Assembly: GCF_006438965.1 (NCBI RefSeq)
Contig: NZ_RCZM01000001.1
Span: 187,097 to 251,096 of the forward strand
Direction of reading: 5' to 3'
Source of the DNA: Pedococcus bigeumensis
GTDB taxonomy: Bacteria > Actinomycetota > Actinomycetes > Actinomycetales > Dermatophilaceae
DNA: 64,000 nucleotides
A program made the translations under genes and the position numbers. Positions 18,210 through 27,193 of the stretch are shown one piece after another (position 1 is the stretch's first letter; the number at the start of each line of letters is the position of its first letter). The notes below the pieces were generated by a model that saw only the letters and a program-made list of their open reading frames with translations, searched no databases and was not told the DNA's origin.

Positions 18210-19757
18210 TCAGCTGGTTCTGGTCCCGCTCGACCGGGTCACGAACGCGGCCAGGTCCTGGGACTGCTGGAGCCGGGTCGGCTCGTGCACGTACATCATG
18301 TGTCCGGCCTCGTAGTAGGCGTGCTCGATGTTGGCGCGCAGCGACTCGGGGACCTCGAGGTGGGCCACCACGTCCTGTGCTCCGTAGTAGGGGGTGGCGC
18401 CGTCGTGGTAGCCGTAGGCGATGTGCACCCTGAGGTGCGGGTTGCCGCGCATGGCCCGCGCGAGCTGCGAGCTGACGTCGACCGGCTTGCCCTCGAACTC
18501 CTTGAACGACCACTCGGTCGACGCGAGCTCTGAGATCTGGGCATAGGGCAGGTCGTTCTCGTAGCCCAGCTCGTCGCGTACGTAGTGGTTCCAGGCGGCG
18601 GCGTAGGGCCCGCTGATCGCGTCATGGGACGGGTCTGCATCCCACTTCTCGGCGTTGGCGTGAACCAGTGGCCCGGTGAACCGAGCGTCGAGCCGGCCCA
18701 CCGCCAGCCCCTGGTCGCGGAGCAGCTCGGTGAAGAAGCGCACGTGCTCGACCCTCAGGTCGGCCCGGTCGACGTACTCCTCCGACAGGCCGATCAGGGC
18801 GGCGAGACGGGTCACGTGCTCGGCCCGCTCCGCCGCGGTGAGGCGTGACCCCCGTGACAGCGCCCACGGGTAGTCGCGCGCGGCATACTCCTCGGCCTCG
18901 GCGAGGACGGTCTTGAGCGACTTGCGCCCGTGCTTGCCGTGGAAGTGGGCGGTGGCGGCGTAGGTCGGCAGGTAGTCGACGTGCGCCCTGTCGTTGCGGA
19001 ACTCGAAGTCGACGGTCGCGAGGTCGAGGACCGAGCTGATCAGCATGACGCCGTTGACATACAGGCCGTGGCGGGTCTGCAGGTGGTCGGCGAGGGCGGC
19101 CGCCCGGATGGTGCCGTAGGACTCTCCGGCGATGAACTTCGGTGACAGCCAACGGTTGTGGCGCGTGGTCCACAGCCGGATCAGCTCGCCGACGCTCTCG
19201 ATGTCGGCCTTGAACCCGTGGTAGTCCTTGGGCTTGCCGCCCTCGACGGCGCGCGAGTAGCCGGTCGACACAGGGTCGATGAAGACGAGGTCGGACACCG
19301 CGAGCAGGGTCTCGGTGTTGTCCAGCAGGCCGTAGGGGGGCGGTGTGGGGTTGCCGACGTCACCGGAGTCGACGCGGCGCGGGCCGAGGAGCCCGAGGTG
19401 CAGCCAGACCGAGCTGGAGCCCGGACCCCCGTTGAAGGCGAACGTGACGGGCCGGTTGGTGCCCTTGGGTGCGTCGACCACGTAGGACGTGACGCCCAGC
19501 TCGGCCTTGGCCTTGTGGCCCTTGAAGACGCCGTCCTGGAAGACCTCCTCACGGAGCACCATCCGCCCGGCGGTCGCGGTGTAGCGCAGCGCCCGGCGCC
19601 CGATCCTGAGGGTATGCCGCGTGGTCACCAGGTCGTCCTTGGGCGGGACCGGCGGCGGTTCGCTGTTCGGTTTGGCTCCGGGCGGTCCGCCCGCCAGCGG
19701 TGAGGACTCGGCGGGGGTCGTGGGCGCGGGTGAGGTCTGGGTGGTCTCGTCGGCCAT
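18210..19757 (-). CDS. Serine carboxypeptidase (peptidase S10 family)
   Basis: A 515-residue alpha/beta-hydrolase peptidase removing C-terminal residues from peptides. The substrate-carboxylate motif NGGPGSSS is at 109-116, the catalytic Ser213 is in AGESYGT, the Asp is in AYGYHDGATP and the His in YEAGHMMYVH. Plant and yeast relatives are secreted, but here the N-terminus (ADETTQTSPAP, about 45 residues, Pro-rich) shows no signal peptide, so it looks cytoplasmic. The ATG at 19757 is preceded by TAGGGT with a 7-base spacer, indicating a leaderless mRNA; the frame extends further upstream without homology. It is convergent with the BY-kinase gene, 12 bases apart. Confidence 0.9.
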   Translation of the reverse strand: MADETTQTSPAPTTPAESSPLAGGPPGAKPNSEPPPVPPKDDLVTTRHTLRIGRRALRYTATAGRMVLREEVFQDGVFKGHKAKAELGVTSYVVDAPKGTNRPVTFAFNGGPGSSSVWLHLGLLGPRRVDSGDVGNPTPPPYGLLDNTETLLAVSDLVFIDPVSTGYSRAVEGGKPKDYHGFKADIESVGELIRLWTTRHNRWLSPKFIAGESYGTIRAAALADHLQTRHGLYVNGVMLISSVLDLATVDFEFRNDRAHVDYLPTYAATAHFHGKHGRKSLKTVLAEAEEYAARDYPWALSRGSRLTAAERAEHVTRLAALIGLSEEYVDRADLRVEHVRFFTELLRDQGLAVGRLDARFTGPLVHANAEKWDADPSHDAISGPYAAAWNHYVRDELGYENDLPYAQISELASTEWSFKEFEGKPVDVSSQLARAMRGNPHLRVHIAYGYHDGATPYYGAQDVVAHLEVPESLRANIEHAYYEAGHMMYVHEPTRLQQSQDLAAFVTRSSGTRTS

Positions 19758-19764
19758 GCGTGGC

Positions 19765-19770
19765 ACCCTA
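19765..19770 (-). promoter_or_regulatory. -10 box TAGGGT, leaderless promoter of the S10 peptidase
   Basis: Minus-strand TAGGGT ends seven bases before the ATG at 19757; there is no Shine-Dalgarno. Confidence 0.5.
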
Positions 19771-19837
19771 GTGCGGGACGCTGACGGGCTGCCGAGGCTT
19801 GGCGCCTTCTCGACGGGCGGCTGAGCCGAGGCGCGGC

Positions 19838-19843
19838 TAGGTT
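19838..19843 (+). promoter_or_regulatory. -10 box TAGGTT of the cyanophycinase-like gene
   Basis: TAGGTT ends eight bases before the ATG at 19852, consistent with a leaderless or nearly leaderless mRNA. Confidence 0.45.
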
Positions 19844-19851
19844 CGGGTCGC

Positions 19852-21708
19852 ATGGGGAACTCACTGCGCACACCGCTGCTCGTCGCCGTCACCTCGACCG
19901 CCCTGCTCGTCCCACTCGTTGCGACGGCCTCCGGGGCTGCGTTCGCAGCTGCGGACGGCCCCGCGGTCGGGGCCACGATGGCGCCGATCGGGGGTGGCTA
20001 CGAGACGCCGTCGCTCGAGGGCTTCGGGCGGCTGGCGGCGCAAGGTGCGAGCGGCCCCACGGTGGACATCGTGGTGGTGCCCAGCGCCTACGGCGACAAG
20101 GCGAAGGACCGGGCCGAGAACCTCGTCCTCGCCCAGGAACGCACCGACCAGGTGGACGCGGCGTGCGACGCGGTCGTGACAGCGCCCTACACCGGGTGCA
20201 CCGCCCGCCTGGCGGTCCTGCTCAACCGCAAGGACGCGATGGACCCAGCCAACTCAGTCGGGATCGACACGGCGGACGGCATCTACATCCTCGGTGGCGA
20301 CCAGGGGCTGGCCATGAAGGTGCTCGCCGCCTCCCCGGCCGAGGCCGCCATGGGCCGGGCTGCGGCGGCGGGCGCGACGATCGGTGGCACGAGCGCGGGG
20401 GCCGCGGTGCAGTCGCGCAACATGATCAACGGCTACGTCGGGGCGCTCGGGCCGGCCGACGGGCTCCAGCGCGGCAGCACGTTGATGTGGTGGGGCGACG
20501 ACGCCGACCTCGAGCGTGGCCTGGACTTCGGGTCGACGCAGGTCCTCTACGACCAGCACTTCTACCAGCGTGGGCGCTTCGGCCGGCTCCTGTCGACGAT
20601 CGCCACCAGCGACGAAAGGCGCAGTGGCGCAAGCCTTCTCGGCCTCGGCGTCGACTACGCCACGGGCATCCACAACACCGGCGACCAGACCCTCAGCGGT
20701 GTGTTCGGTGCGAACTCGGCTGCCATCGTGGACTTCGAGACGTTGCACGCCACGCACCAGTGGGTGGGCAAGGTGCCCCTGCTGTCGGCCCGCAACGTCC
20801 TCACCCACCTGATCCCGCCCGGGACGGCGAGCTACGCCATCCCGACCCGCGCGCTCTCCGTGGACGGTGCCCTGGTGCCGCCGCCCGCCCCCCTCGCGTG
20901 GACCGCGCCCGCAGCGCCCGGCGCCGGCACCCTCTACCTGGGCGGCGACCTCCTGTCCGGCGATGTCCGCGCCGGGGCGCTCCCCGCGTTCGTGCGCACC
21001 ACCGTCACAGCCGCCGGTGGCGCCGTGAGGCAGGCGCGGATCGTCGTGGTCTCCGCCTCCTCCGGCGACACCGCCACAGCCAGTGCGTATGCCGCGGCCC
21101 TCAAGACCGCGGGATGGGCCGGCGTCGTGCAGCAGGTCACCTATGGCACCCCGTCCTGGGCCTCAGCCGCGCTGGCCGGTGCGGCCGGCGTGGTCGTGAC
21201 GGCCGCCGACCCGACGACCTTGGCTCCGGCCCTGGCCGACCCCGACTTCCGCACCCGGGTGGGAGCCGCAGTCGGGAGCACCCCTGCGTTCCTCGCCGAC
21301 GACCACTTCGCCGCGGCGATGGGGAGCTGGTGGTCGCCCAAGGCGGACCCGACCAGCGCCACCCTCGAGGACGAGGGCATTGCCGCCTTCAAGGCGGCTG
21401 ACGGTGACTGGCAGCCGGGACTGGGACTGGTGGCGGCCAACGTGGTGCCACGGCTCAACGGCGACTCGCGCTGGGGCCGGCTCTACGGCCTCAGCCAGGT
21501 CGATCCCACGCACCTGGCGTTCGGTGTCGCCGACGGGACGGCAGCGGCGCTGTCCCCGACAGGGGCAACGGTGGCCGGCGGCAGTTCGGTGGTCGTGCTC
21601 GACGGGCGCCAGGCGACGTTCAGCACCGCGAGCAACGGCGCCATCGGCGCCACCAACGTCGTGCTCGACGTCTTCGGCCCGGGAGAGCAGCTCACCTCGA
21701 GCAGGTAG
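19852..21708 (+). CDS. Secreted cyanophycinase-like (S51) protein with duplicated domain
   Basis: A 618-residue protein with an N-terminal signal peptide (hydrophobic about 8-33, cleavage near AFAAA). Residues about 40-340 match cyanophycinases, serine hydrolases of the S51 class that cut cyanophycin to beta-Asp-Arg: the nucleophile is in GGTSAGAA (Ser181), preceded by IYILGGDQG. From about residue 350 a second, shorter copy of the fold begins (GTLYLGGDLLSGD) but has no GGTSAGAA equivalent, so it looks inactive. Export suggests action on environmental rather than storage polymer, by inference. It is divergent from the S10 peptidase gene, 94 bases apart; both could act on peptides. Confidence 0.82.
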   Translation: MGNSLRTPLLVAVTSTALLVPLVATASGAAFAAADGPAVGATMAPIGGGYETPSLEGFGRLAAQGASGPTVDIVVVPSAYGDKAKDRAENLVLAQERTDQVDAACDAVVTAPYTGCTARLAVLLNRKDAMDPANSVGIDTADGIYILGGDQGLAMKVLAASPAEAAMGRAAAAGATIGGTSAGAAVQSRNMINGYVGALGPADGLQRGSTLMWWGDDADLERGLDFGSTQVLYDQHFYQRGRFGRLLSTIATSDERRSGASLLGLGVDYATGIHNTGDQTLSGVFGANSAAIVDFETLHATHQWVGKVPLLSARNVLTHLIPPGTASYAIPTRALSVDGALVPPPAPLAWTAPAAPGAGTLYLGGDLLSGDVRAGALPAFVRTTVTAAGGAVRQARIVVVSASSGDTATASAYAAALKTAGWAGVVQQVTYGTPSWASAALAGAAGVVVTAADPTTLAPALADPDFRTRVGAAVGSTPAFLADDHFAAAMGSWWSPKADPTSATLEDEGIAAFKAADGDWQPGLGLVAANVVPRLNGDSRWGRLYGLSQVDPTHLAFGVADGTAAALSPTGATVAGGSSVVVLDGRQATFSTASNGAIGATNVVLDVFGPGEQLTSSR

Positions 21709-21747
21709 TCACAGCCTCAGAGTCGCGGTCAGCCGGCCCGGAGGGGC

Positions 21748-22911
21748 TCATTGGTCACGGTCGGCCGGTCCGGAGGCGGTGACCACGAAACAGTGCGGCG
21801 CGTGGAAGCCCCGCTCTGCGAAGGCCGCCTGCACCGCTGCCTGCGCTGCGTCCGCGGCTTTGGTCGGCACCAGGGCGATGGCCGAGCCCCCGAACCCGCC
21901 GCCGGTCATCCGCGCACCCAGGGCGCCCGCTGCCACGGCGGCCTCGACCGCCGTGTCGAGCTCCGGCACCGAGATCTCGAAGTCGTCGCGCATCGAGGCG
22001 TGCGAGGTGAGGAAGAGCTCACCCACGGCCCGGAAGTCGTTGCGGCGCAACGCAGCAACCGTCGTCTCGACGCGGGCGATCTCGGTGACGACGTGCCGAG
22101 CCCGCCGTCGGAGCATGTCGTTCGACAGGGCTGCCAGGGTGGCATCGAGGTCGTCGGACGGGACCTCGCGCAGGCTCGACACCCCGAGCTCACGGGCGGC
22201 CTCCTCGCACGACGTCCGCCGCTCGGCGTACTGGCCGTCGACCAGGGCGTGCTCGGCCCGGGTGTCCATCACCAGCAGCGCCAGCCCGTGCGCGCCGAGG
22301 TCGAAGGGCACCTGCTCGGTCCGGGAGTCGCGGCAGTCGAGCAGCAGGGCGTGACCTGCCGAGGCCAGCAGGGACGCCGACTGGTCCATGCCGCCGGTGG
22401 GCGCCTCGGCGATGCTGTTCTCGGCGTCGATGCAGGCGCTGACCAGGATGCGGCGGCCGTGGTCGGTCCCCAGGAGGTCGAGCACGCAGAGGTCCGACAC
22501 CGCAGCTCCGACTGCGCACTCGAGGGCAGCCGAGCTCGACAGACCTGCACCCAGCGGCACACGGCCGTCCACGGCCACGTCGAGGCCGGTCACGGCATAC
22601 CCCGCCTTGCGCAGGGCCCACGGCACTCCGGCGACGTAGGCCGCCCACCCGTCCGGGTGCCCGGGGCCGACATCGGCAAGGGCCAGCTCGACCACGCCCT
22701 CGCTCTGGGCGGACACGATCCGCAGCACGTCGTCGGTGCGCGGGCTCACGGCGGCGAAGGTGCGCTGCGGCAACGCGATCGGCAGGCACAGCCCTTCGTT
22801 GTAGTCGGTGTGCTCGCCGATCAGGTTGACCCGGCCGGGGGCAGACCAGACCCCAGCGGGGTCGGCGTCGAAGGTGCGCCGGAGCAGCTCGGTCGCGGCT
22901 GCGGCGCTCAC
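21748..22911 (-). CDS. galK: Galactokinase
   Basis: GHMP-family kinase phosphorylating galactose at C1 with ATP, first step of the Leloir pathway, 387 residues. Motifs are GRVNLIGEHTDYNEG near the N-terminus, the ATP loop PLGAGLSSSAALE in the middle and TGGGFGGSAIAL near the C-terminus. GTG at 22911 overlaps the galT stop by four bases, so translation is coupled. It is last in the operon bgaL-deoR-galT-galK. No galE is present in the window. Confidence 0.96.
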   Translation of the reverse strand: MSAAAATELLRRTFDADPAGVWSAPGRVNLIGEHTDYNEGLCLPIALPQRTFAAVSPRTDDVLRIVSAQSEGVVELALADVGPGHPDGWAAYVAGVPWALRKAGYAVTGLDVAVDGRVPLGAGLSSSAALECAVGAAVSDLCVLDLLGTDHGRRILVSACIDAENSIAEAPTGGMDQSASLLASAGHALLLDCRDSRTEQVPFDLGAHGLALLVMDTRAEHALVDGQYAERRTSCEEAARELGVSSLREVPSDDLDATLAALSNDMLRRRARHVVTEIARVETTVAALRRNDFRAVGELFLTSHASMRDDFEISVPELDTAVEAAVAAGALGARMTGGGFGGSAIALVPTKAADAAQAAVQAAFAERGFHAPHCFVVTASGPADRDQ

Positions 22912-24038
22912 GGCGCGACTTCGCGCAGCCGCGCGGCAATCTGCTCCGGTGACACGTCGTTGACCCAGCCGCCGACGCCCGACTCGGAGCCGGCGAGGTA
23001 CTTGAGCTTCTTGGGCGACCGCAGCACGGACATCACCTGCAGGTGCAGTCGCGACACGTCGCGACCCACCCGGGTCGGAGCCTGGTGCCACCCTGCGATG
23101 TAGGGCAGGCGAATGGCACTGCCGTCCTTGGCGACGTAGTAGCGGTCCAGTCGTCCGAGCAGGTCGAGGTAGACCGCGGCGAGGTCGTCGCGCTCGTCGT
23201 CGTCCAGGGCCGGCAGGTCGGGCACGTCACGGTGTGGTGCGAGGTGCACCTCGACCGGCCAGCGGGCGGCGAAGGGCACGTAGGCCGTCCAGTGCTCGCT
23301 GTCGATGACGACGCGGTCCTTGGCGTCCCGCTCGGCAGCGAGGATGTCGGCTCCCAGGAGGCGGCCGGTGCGGGCGTGGTGCTCGGTCGCCTGCGCCAGC
23401 AGGGCTGCCGAGCGTTGGGGCACATAGGGATAGGCGTAGATCTGGCCGTGCGGGTGGTTGAGCGTCACGCCGATCTGCTGACCGCGGTTCTCGAAGCAGA
23501 AGACCTGCTCGATCTCTGGAACCGCACCCAGCTCCGCAGTGCGGTCTGCCCACGCGTCGATGACCGTGCGGGCCCGCTCGGGGGTGAGGTCGGCAAACGT
23601 GGACTCGTGGTCGCTCGTGAAGCAGACCACCTCGCAGCGACCGAGGGCCGGTCGGGTCCGGATCAGCTCGTCGCCGGGCTCGCCGGGCTCGCCGGGCTCG
23701 CCGGGCTCGTGGGCGGACACCGGGGAGTAGGAGGGAAAGCGGTTCTCGAACACCACGACGTCGTAGGAGGCCTCGGGCACCTCCGACGGGACGCTGCCGG
23801 TCCCGGTCGGGCAGAGCGGGCACTCGTCCTTCGGTGGCAGGAAAGTGCGGTTCGAGCGGTGACCGGCGACGGCGACCCAGTCGCCCACCAGCGCGTCGAA
23901 GCGGATCTCCCCGGACGGGGCCCGGCTGCCGAGCGGCCGGGTGTCCTCGACGACCCTGGCAGGGGAGTCGGGGGTGTCGTCGAAGTAGATGATCTCCCGG
24001 CCGTCAGCCAGCCGACGGCTGGTCCGGGTCGGGGTCAC
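22908..24038 (-). CDS. galT: Galactose-1-phosphate uridylyltransferase
   Basis: Transfers UMP from UDP-glucose to galactose-1-phosphate, 376 residues. The active-site HPHGQIYAYPY contains the catalytic histidine; the zinc-type CPLC is near residue 75 and ENRGQQIGVTLNHPH precedes the active site. GTG at 24038 overlaps the deoR stop. An odd insertion, EPG repeated three to four times (about residues 111-123), is encoded by a 9-base tandem repeat GGGCTCGCC at about 23669-23709; it sits in a surface region after VFENRFPSYSP. It forms an operon with beta-galactosidase, the DeoR regulator and galK. Confidence 0.95.
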   Translation of the reverse strand: MTPTRTSRRLADGREIIYFDDTPDSPARVVEDTRPLGSRAPSGEIRFDALVGDWVAVAGHRSNRTFLPPKDECPLCPTGTGSVPSEVPEASYDVVVFENRFPSYSPVSAHEPGEPGEPGEPGDELIRTRPALGRCEVVCFTSDHESTFADLTPERARTVIDAWADRTAELGAVPEIEQVFCFENRGQQIGVTLNHPHGQIYAYPYVPQRSAALLAQATEHHARTGRLLGADILAAERDAKDRVVIDSEHWTAYVPFAARWPVEVHLAPHRDVPDLPALDDDERDDLAAVYLDLLGRLDRYYVAKDGSAIRLPYIAGWHQAPTRVGRDVSRLHLQVMSVLRSPKKLKYLAGSESGVGGWVNDVSPEQIAARLREVAP

Positions 24039-24847
24039 GGCTGTGCTCGTCTGGTGCGGTCGGACCGGATTCGGGGCTCGGTGGCGATGACGAGCTCGAC
24101 CCCGGCTTCCCTCACGGCCGTCCGCGCCCTGGGCCCGAGGCCCGCGTCGGTGACCAGGAGGTCGACCGCATCCAGCGGGATGATGGTGCTGAGGCCGACC
24201 GTCCCCCACTTGGTGTGGTCGGCGAGAACACACACCTGTCGCGCGGTCTGCACCAGCGCCTGGTTGGTCTCGGCCTCGACGAGGTTTGGCGTCGTCAGTC
24301 CGACCCGCGCATCCATACCGTGCACCCCGAGGAACAGCCGGTCGACGTGCAGCATCCGCAGGGCCGCGACGGCGACCGGTCCGACGAGGGCGTCCGACGG
24401 GGTGCGGATGCCGCCGGTGAGCACGACGGTCTGCCCCGGCGTGCCGGACTCGTGCAGCAGCTGGGCCACCGGCACGGAGTTGGTGACCACGGTGAGGTCG
24501 GGGACCGATCGCACGGCGCGGGCGAACTCGTACGTCGTCGTGCCAGCGGAGATCCCGATGGCCGCGCCGGGCTCGACGAGCTGCGCGGCGGCCTGCGCGA
24601 TCGCGTTCTTCTGGGACCTCATCAGGGCCGACTTGGCGGTGAAGCCGGGCTCCTCGCTGCTCCGGCCACCCACGGCGAGGGCACCACCGTGCACACGCTC
24701 GACGAGACCTTCGGTGGCGAGGTGCTCGATGTCCCGGCGCACCGTCATGTCCGAGACGCCCAGCTGGTCCACCAGCTCGGACACACGCACCGCGCCGCTG
24801 TCCTCGACGAGGCCGAGGATGGTGGCGCGTCGCTGGCTGGCGAGCAA
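24035..24847 (-). CDS. DeoR/GlpR-family transcriptional regulator of the galactoside locus
   Basis: A 270-residue regulator. The N-terminal DeoR helix-turn-helix (RRATILGLVEDSGAVRVSEL, then VSDMTVRRDIEHL) is followed by a sugar-phosphate-binding DeoR C-terminal domain (GISAGTTTYEFA, LTGGIRTPSDALVG). It probably represses the locus and responds to a galactose-derived phosphate, by analogy with the family. The start is TTG at 24847, directly after the bgaL stop, with GGGAGG five bases upstream. It overlaps galT at its 3' end. A candidate operator is the run of TTTGTT-type repeats at the bgaL promoter. Confidence 0.9.
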   Translation of the reverse strand: MLASQRRATILGLVEDSGAVRVSELVDQLGVSDMTVRRDIEHLATEGLVERVHGGALAVGGRSSEEPGFTAKSALMRSQKNAIAQAAAQLVEPGAAIGISAGTTTYEFARAVRSVPDLTVVTNSVPVAQLLHESGTPGQTVVLTGGIRTPSDALVGPVAVAALRMLHVDRLFLGVHGMDARVGLTTPNLVEAETNQALVQTARQVCVLADHTKWGTVGLSTIIPLDAVDLLVTDAGLGPRARTAVREAGVELVIATEPRIRSDRTRRAQP

Positions 24848-26836
24848 CTAGACCTCCCTGATGACGGCGACCGCGCCCGCTGCGAGCGGGGTCTCGGGGG
24901 TGAACGGACGGTCGGCGACCAGGTCGTGGCCGGTCACCGGGATGACCTGCTCCTGCGCACTGTCGTTGACGAGGAACAACCAGGAGCCATCCTTGCCCCG
25001 ACGACGAACGGCTTCGACACCGGGCGGCACCTGGGCCGTGGCGGCGACGCCGGCGGCGCCGGTGACCTGTTCGAGCAGCGAGCCGAGGGCCGCGTCGTCG
25101 AGCAGGGTGCTGAGGTACCAGGCGGCCCCGCTTCCCGTACCGCGCCGGGTGACGGCCGGGCGCCCCGTGAGGGGGCCCGCGGCATACCGGTCGAGGACCT
25201 CGGCGTCGACGGCGGTGACATCCTCGCTCCACAGCGAACCGGTGCCGCCACCCTCGAGCTGGCTGTTTTCGTCGCTCATCAGCGGGAAGTACTCCTCGAC
25301 GCGGACGCCGAGCAGGTCGCGGAACGCTCCGGGGTAGCCGCCGAGGCGGACGTGGTCGTCGGTGTCGCTGATGCCGGAGAAGAAGGTGACCAGCACCTGT
25401 GCACCGGCGTCGGCAGCCTCCGCGACGGCCGCCGCGTGCTCGTCGCTGACGAGGTAGAGGGTCGGGACCACGACCACCTTGTATGCCGTGAGGTCGGCGC
25501 TCGGGTGCACGACGTCGGCGGTGATGCCACGGTCACGCAGCACGCGGTGCACGGCATAGGCGGTGGTGGGGTACTTCAGCGCGCTCGACGGCATCGCCGG
25601 TCCGTGCGCGGCCCATTGGGCCTGGTAGTCCCAGAGGATCGCGACCTCGGCCTCGACGCGCGAGCCGAGGACCTCGCCGAGCCGCTGCGCCACGTGGCCG
25701 AGCTCGACGACCTCGCGGAACCGGGCGCTGTCGCGACCGGCATGGGGCACCAGGGCCGAGTGGAACTTCTCCGAACCCGACCGGGACTGGCGCCACTGGA
25801 AGAACCCGAGGGTGTCCGCGCCGCGAGCCACGTGGGCCAGGCTGTCACGCAGCGTGCCGCCAGGAACCTTGGCCGGGTTGATCGGCTGCCAGTTCACCGC
25901 GCTGGTCGAGTGCTCCATGAGCAGCCACGGACGCCCACCGGCCAGGCCCCGGGTGAGGTCGCCGCTGAAGGCCAGCTCGGCCTGCGGGTGCTCGAGCTCG
26001 GCCACGACGTAGTGGTCGGTGCTGATGACGTCCTGCTCGGCCGCCCACTGGTGGTAGTCGAGGTGGTCGAAGTGTGCGAGCGTCATGAAGTTGGTGGTCA
26101 CGGGGACACCGGGGGACAGGTCCGCGAGGATCGTCTTCTCGCTGCGGTGGAAGTCCAGCAGCGTGTCGGACTGGAACCGCTGGTAGTCCAGGACGTGGGT
26201 CGGGTTCGCGAAGGTCGTCGTCAGCCGCGGCGGCAGGACCTGCTCCCAGTCGGTGTAGCGCTGGCTCCAGAAGGCCGTGCCCCACGCATCGTTGAGGCGC
26301 TCGAGCGTCTCGTGCCGGCGACGCAGCCAGACACGGAAGCCGGCGGCGCAGGTGTCGCAGTAGCACGGGATGTTGTGACAGGCGTACTCGTTCGAGACGT
26401 GCCACATCGCCAGGGCGGGGTGGTCGTGGTAGCGCTGGGCGAGCTGGGTCGTCAACGCGAGGGCGTAGTCGCGATAGACAGCCGAGCTGGGGCACCACGC
26501 CTGACGGCTGCCCGGCCAGAGGGTGTGTCCCTCGTGGTCGACGGGGAGGATCTCGGGATGCGCGGCCGACAGCCACGGGGGAGGGGTGGCCGTGGCCGTG
26601 GCGAGGTCCACCGCGATGTCGTTCGCGTGCAGCAGCTCCATGATGTCGTCGAGCCACGCGAAGTCGTACTCACCCTTGGCGGGCTCCAGCCACGACCAGG
26701 AGAAGACTCCCAGGGTGACGAAGGAGACCCCGGCCTCGCGCATCAGCTCCATGTCCTCGGACCAGACCTCGCGCGGCCACTGCTCGGGGTTGTAGTCGCC
26801 ACCCAGGGCGATCCGTCGGCTCGGCCATGAACGCAT
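24848..26836 (-). CDS. Beta-galactosidase, GH42
   Basis: Cytoplasmic glycosidase (no signal peptide) of 662 residues. It begins with the family motif LGGDYNPEQWP. The acid/base Glu150 is in WHVSNEY and the nucleophile Glu308 in LLMEHSTS. Cysteines 153, 158, 160 and 163 fit the GH42 zinc cluster. A trimerisation domain and a small C-terminal beta domain (LFLVNDS) follow. GH42 enzymes act on beta-galactosides imported as oligosaccharides, consistent with the divergent ABC importer. The ATG at 26836 is eight bases after a well-formed promoter. First gene of the bgaL-deoR-galT-galK operon. Confidence 0.94.
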   Translation of the reverse strand: MRSWPSRRIALGGDYNPEQWPREVWSEDMELMREAGVSFVTLGVFSWSWLEPAKGEYDFAWLDDIMELLHANDIAVDLATATATPPPWLSAAHPEILPVDHEGHTLWPGSRQAWCPSSAVYRDYALALTTQLAQRYHDHPALAMWHVSNEYACHNIPCYCDTCAAGFRVWLRRRHETLERLNDAWGTAFWSQRYTDWEQVLPPRLTTTFANPTHVLDYQRFQSDTLLDFHRSEKTILADLSPGVPVTTNFMTLAHFDHLDYHQWAAEQDVISTDHYVVAELEHPQAELAFSGDLTRGLAGGRPWLLMEHSTSAVNWQPINPAKVPGGTLRDSLAHVARGADTLGFFQWRQSRSGSEKFHSALVPHAGRDSARFREVVELGHVAQRLGEVLGSRVEAEVAILWDYQAQWAAHGPAMPSSALKYPTTAYAVHRVLRDRGITADVVHPSADLTAYKVVVVPTLYLVSDEHAAAVAEAADAGAQVLVTFFSGISDTDDHVRLGGYPGAFRDLLGVRVEEYFPLMSDENSQLEGGGTGSLWSEDVTAVDAEVLDRYAAGPLTGRPAVTRRGTGSGAAWYLSTLLDDAALGSLLEQVTGAAGVAATAQVPPGVEAVRRRGKDGSWLFLVNDSAQEQVIPVTGHDLVADRPFTPETPLAAGAVAVIREV

Positions 26837-26844
26837 GGCGGACA

Positions 26845-26873
26845 GTCTTACGCCGCGTTGCTGGAGATGTCAA
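26845..26873 (-). promoter_or_regulatory. Beta-galactosidase promoter with candidate DeoR operator
   Basis: On the minus strand -35 TTGACA (26868-26873), a 17-base spacer and -10 TAAGAC (26845-26850). The start codon lies eight bases later. Just upstream of the -35 the minus strand reads GTGTTTGTTTTTGTTGACA, with iterated TTTGTT units of the sort recognised by DeoR-family proteins. Confidence 0.6.
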
Positions 26874-27077
26874 CAAAAACAAACACTCGCGTGGGCCGGC
26901 CCGTCAATGCCCTCCATGGCGGGTCCGGCGCCTCCCACGGCTGCCTGCCGCCCTCACGCCGGAGTATTGGTTTATGGCGTGGTTGAGCCGTTTTCACGGC
27001 AGGCAGCGCCACGGTAGAGGATCGTCCGGTCCGTGGACGCCTGGCGCAGTCGCGACCATCTCGTGATCCCCAGACCC

Positions 27078-27106
27078 TTGACACGTGTTGGTTTCAGCAT
27101 CATCCT
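27078..27106 (+). promoter_or_regulatory. Promoter of the galactoside ABC importer operon
   Basis: -35 TTGACA (27078-27083), 17-base spacer and -10 CATCCT (27101-27106). It leaves a leader of about 80 bases with AAAGGAGA before the ATG at 27194. Confidence 0.5.
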
Positions 27107-27193
27107 CGTGACTTGTTGATGGTTAATGATCGAATCTGTCGGATGGCGGGTTCGGCCATCGCGCCGGTGCACCCCGTGTCAAAGGAGACCCGA

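Larger units (their letters stand above)
26837..27193. other. Divergent regulatory region of the galactoside locus
   Basis: 357 bases without a convincing gene. It carries the beta-galactosidase promoter (26845-26873), the importer promoter (27078-27106), an A-rich candidate operator at about 26870-26885 and the leader with Shine-Dalgarno AAAGGAGA before the ATG at 27194. Small open frames here lack family similarity and ribosome sites. Confidence 0.55.

Noticed and set aside
23669-23709. Possible CRISPR or VNTR array
   Set aside because: Nine-base units without spacers inside galT; a coding repeat, not CRISPR. No other repeat-spacer pattern is seen in the window.
26835-27172. Small ORFs between the beta-galactosidase and importer genes
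   Set aside because: They overlap two well-formed promoters and lack Shine-Dalgarno sites and recognisable composition.
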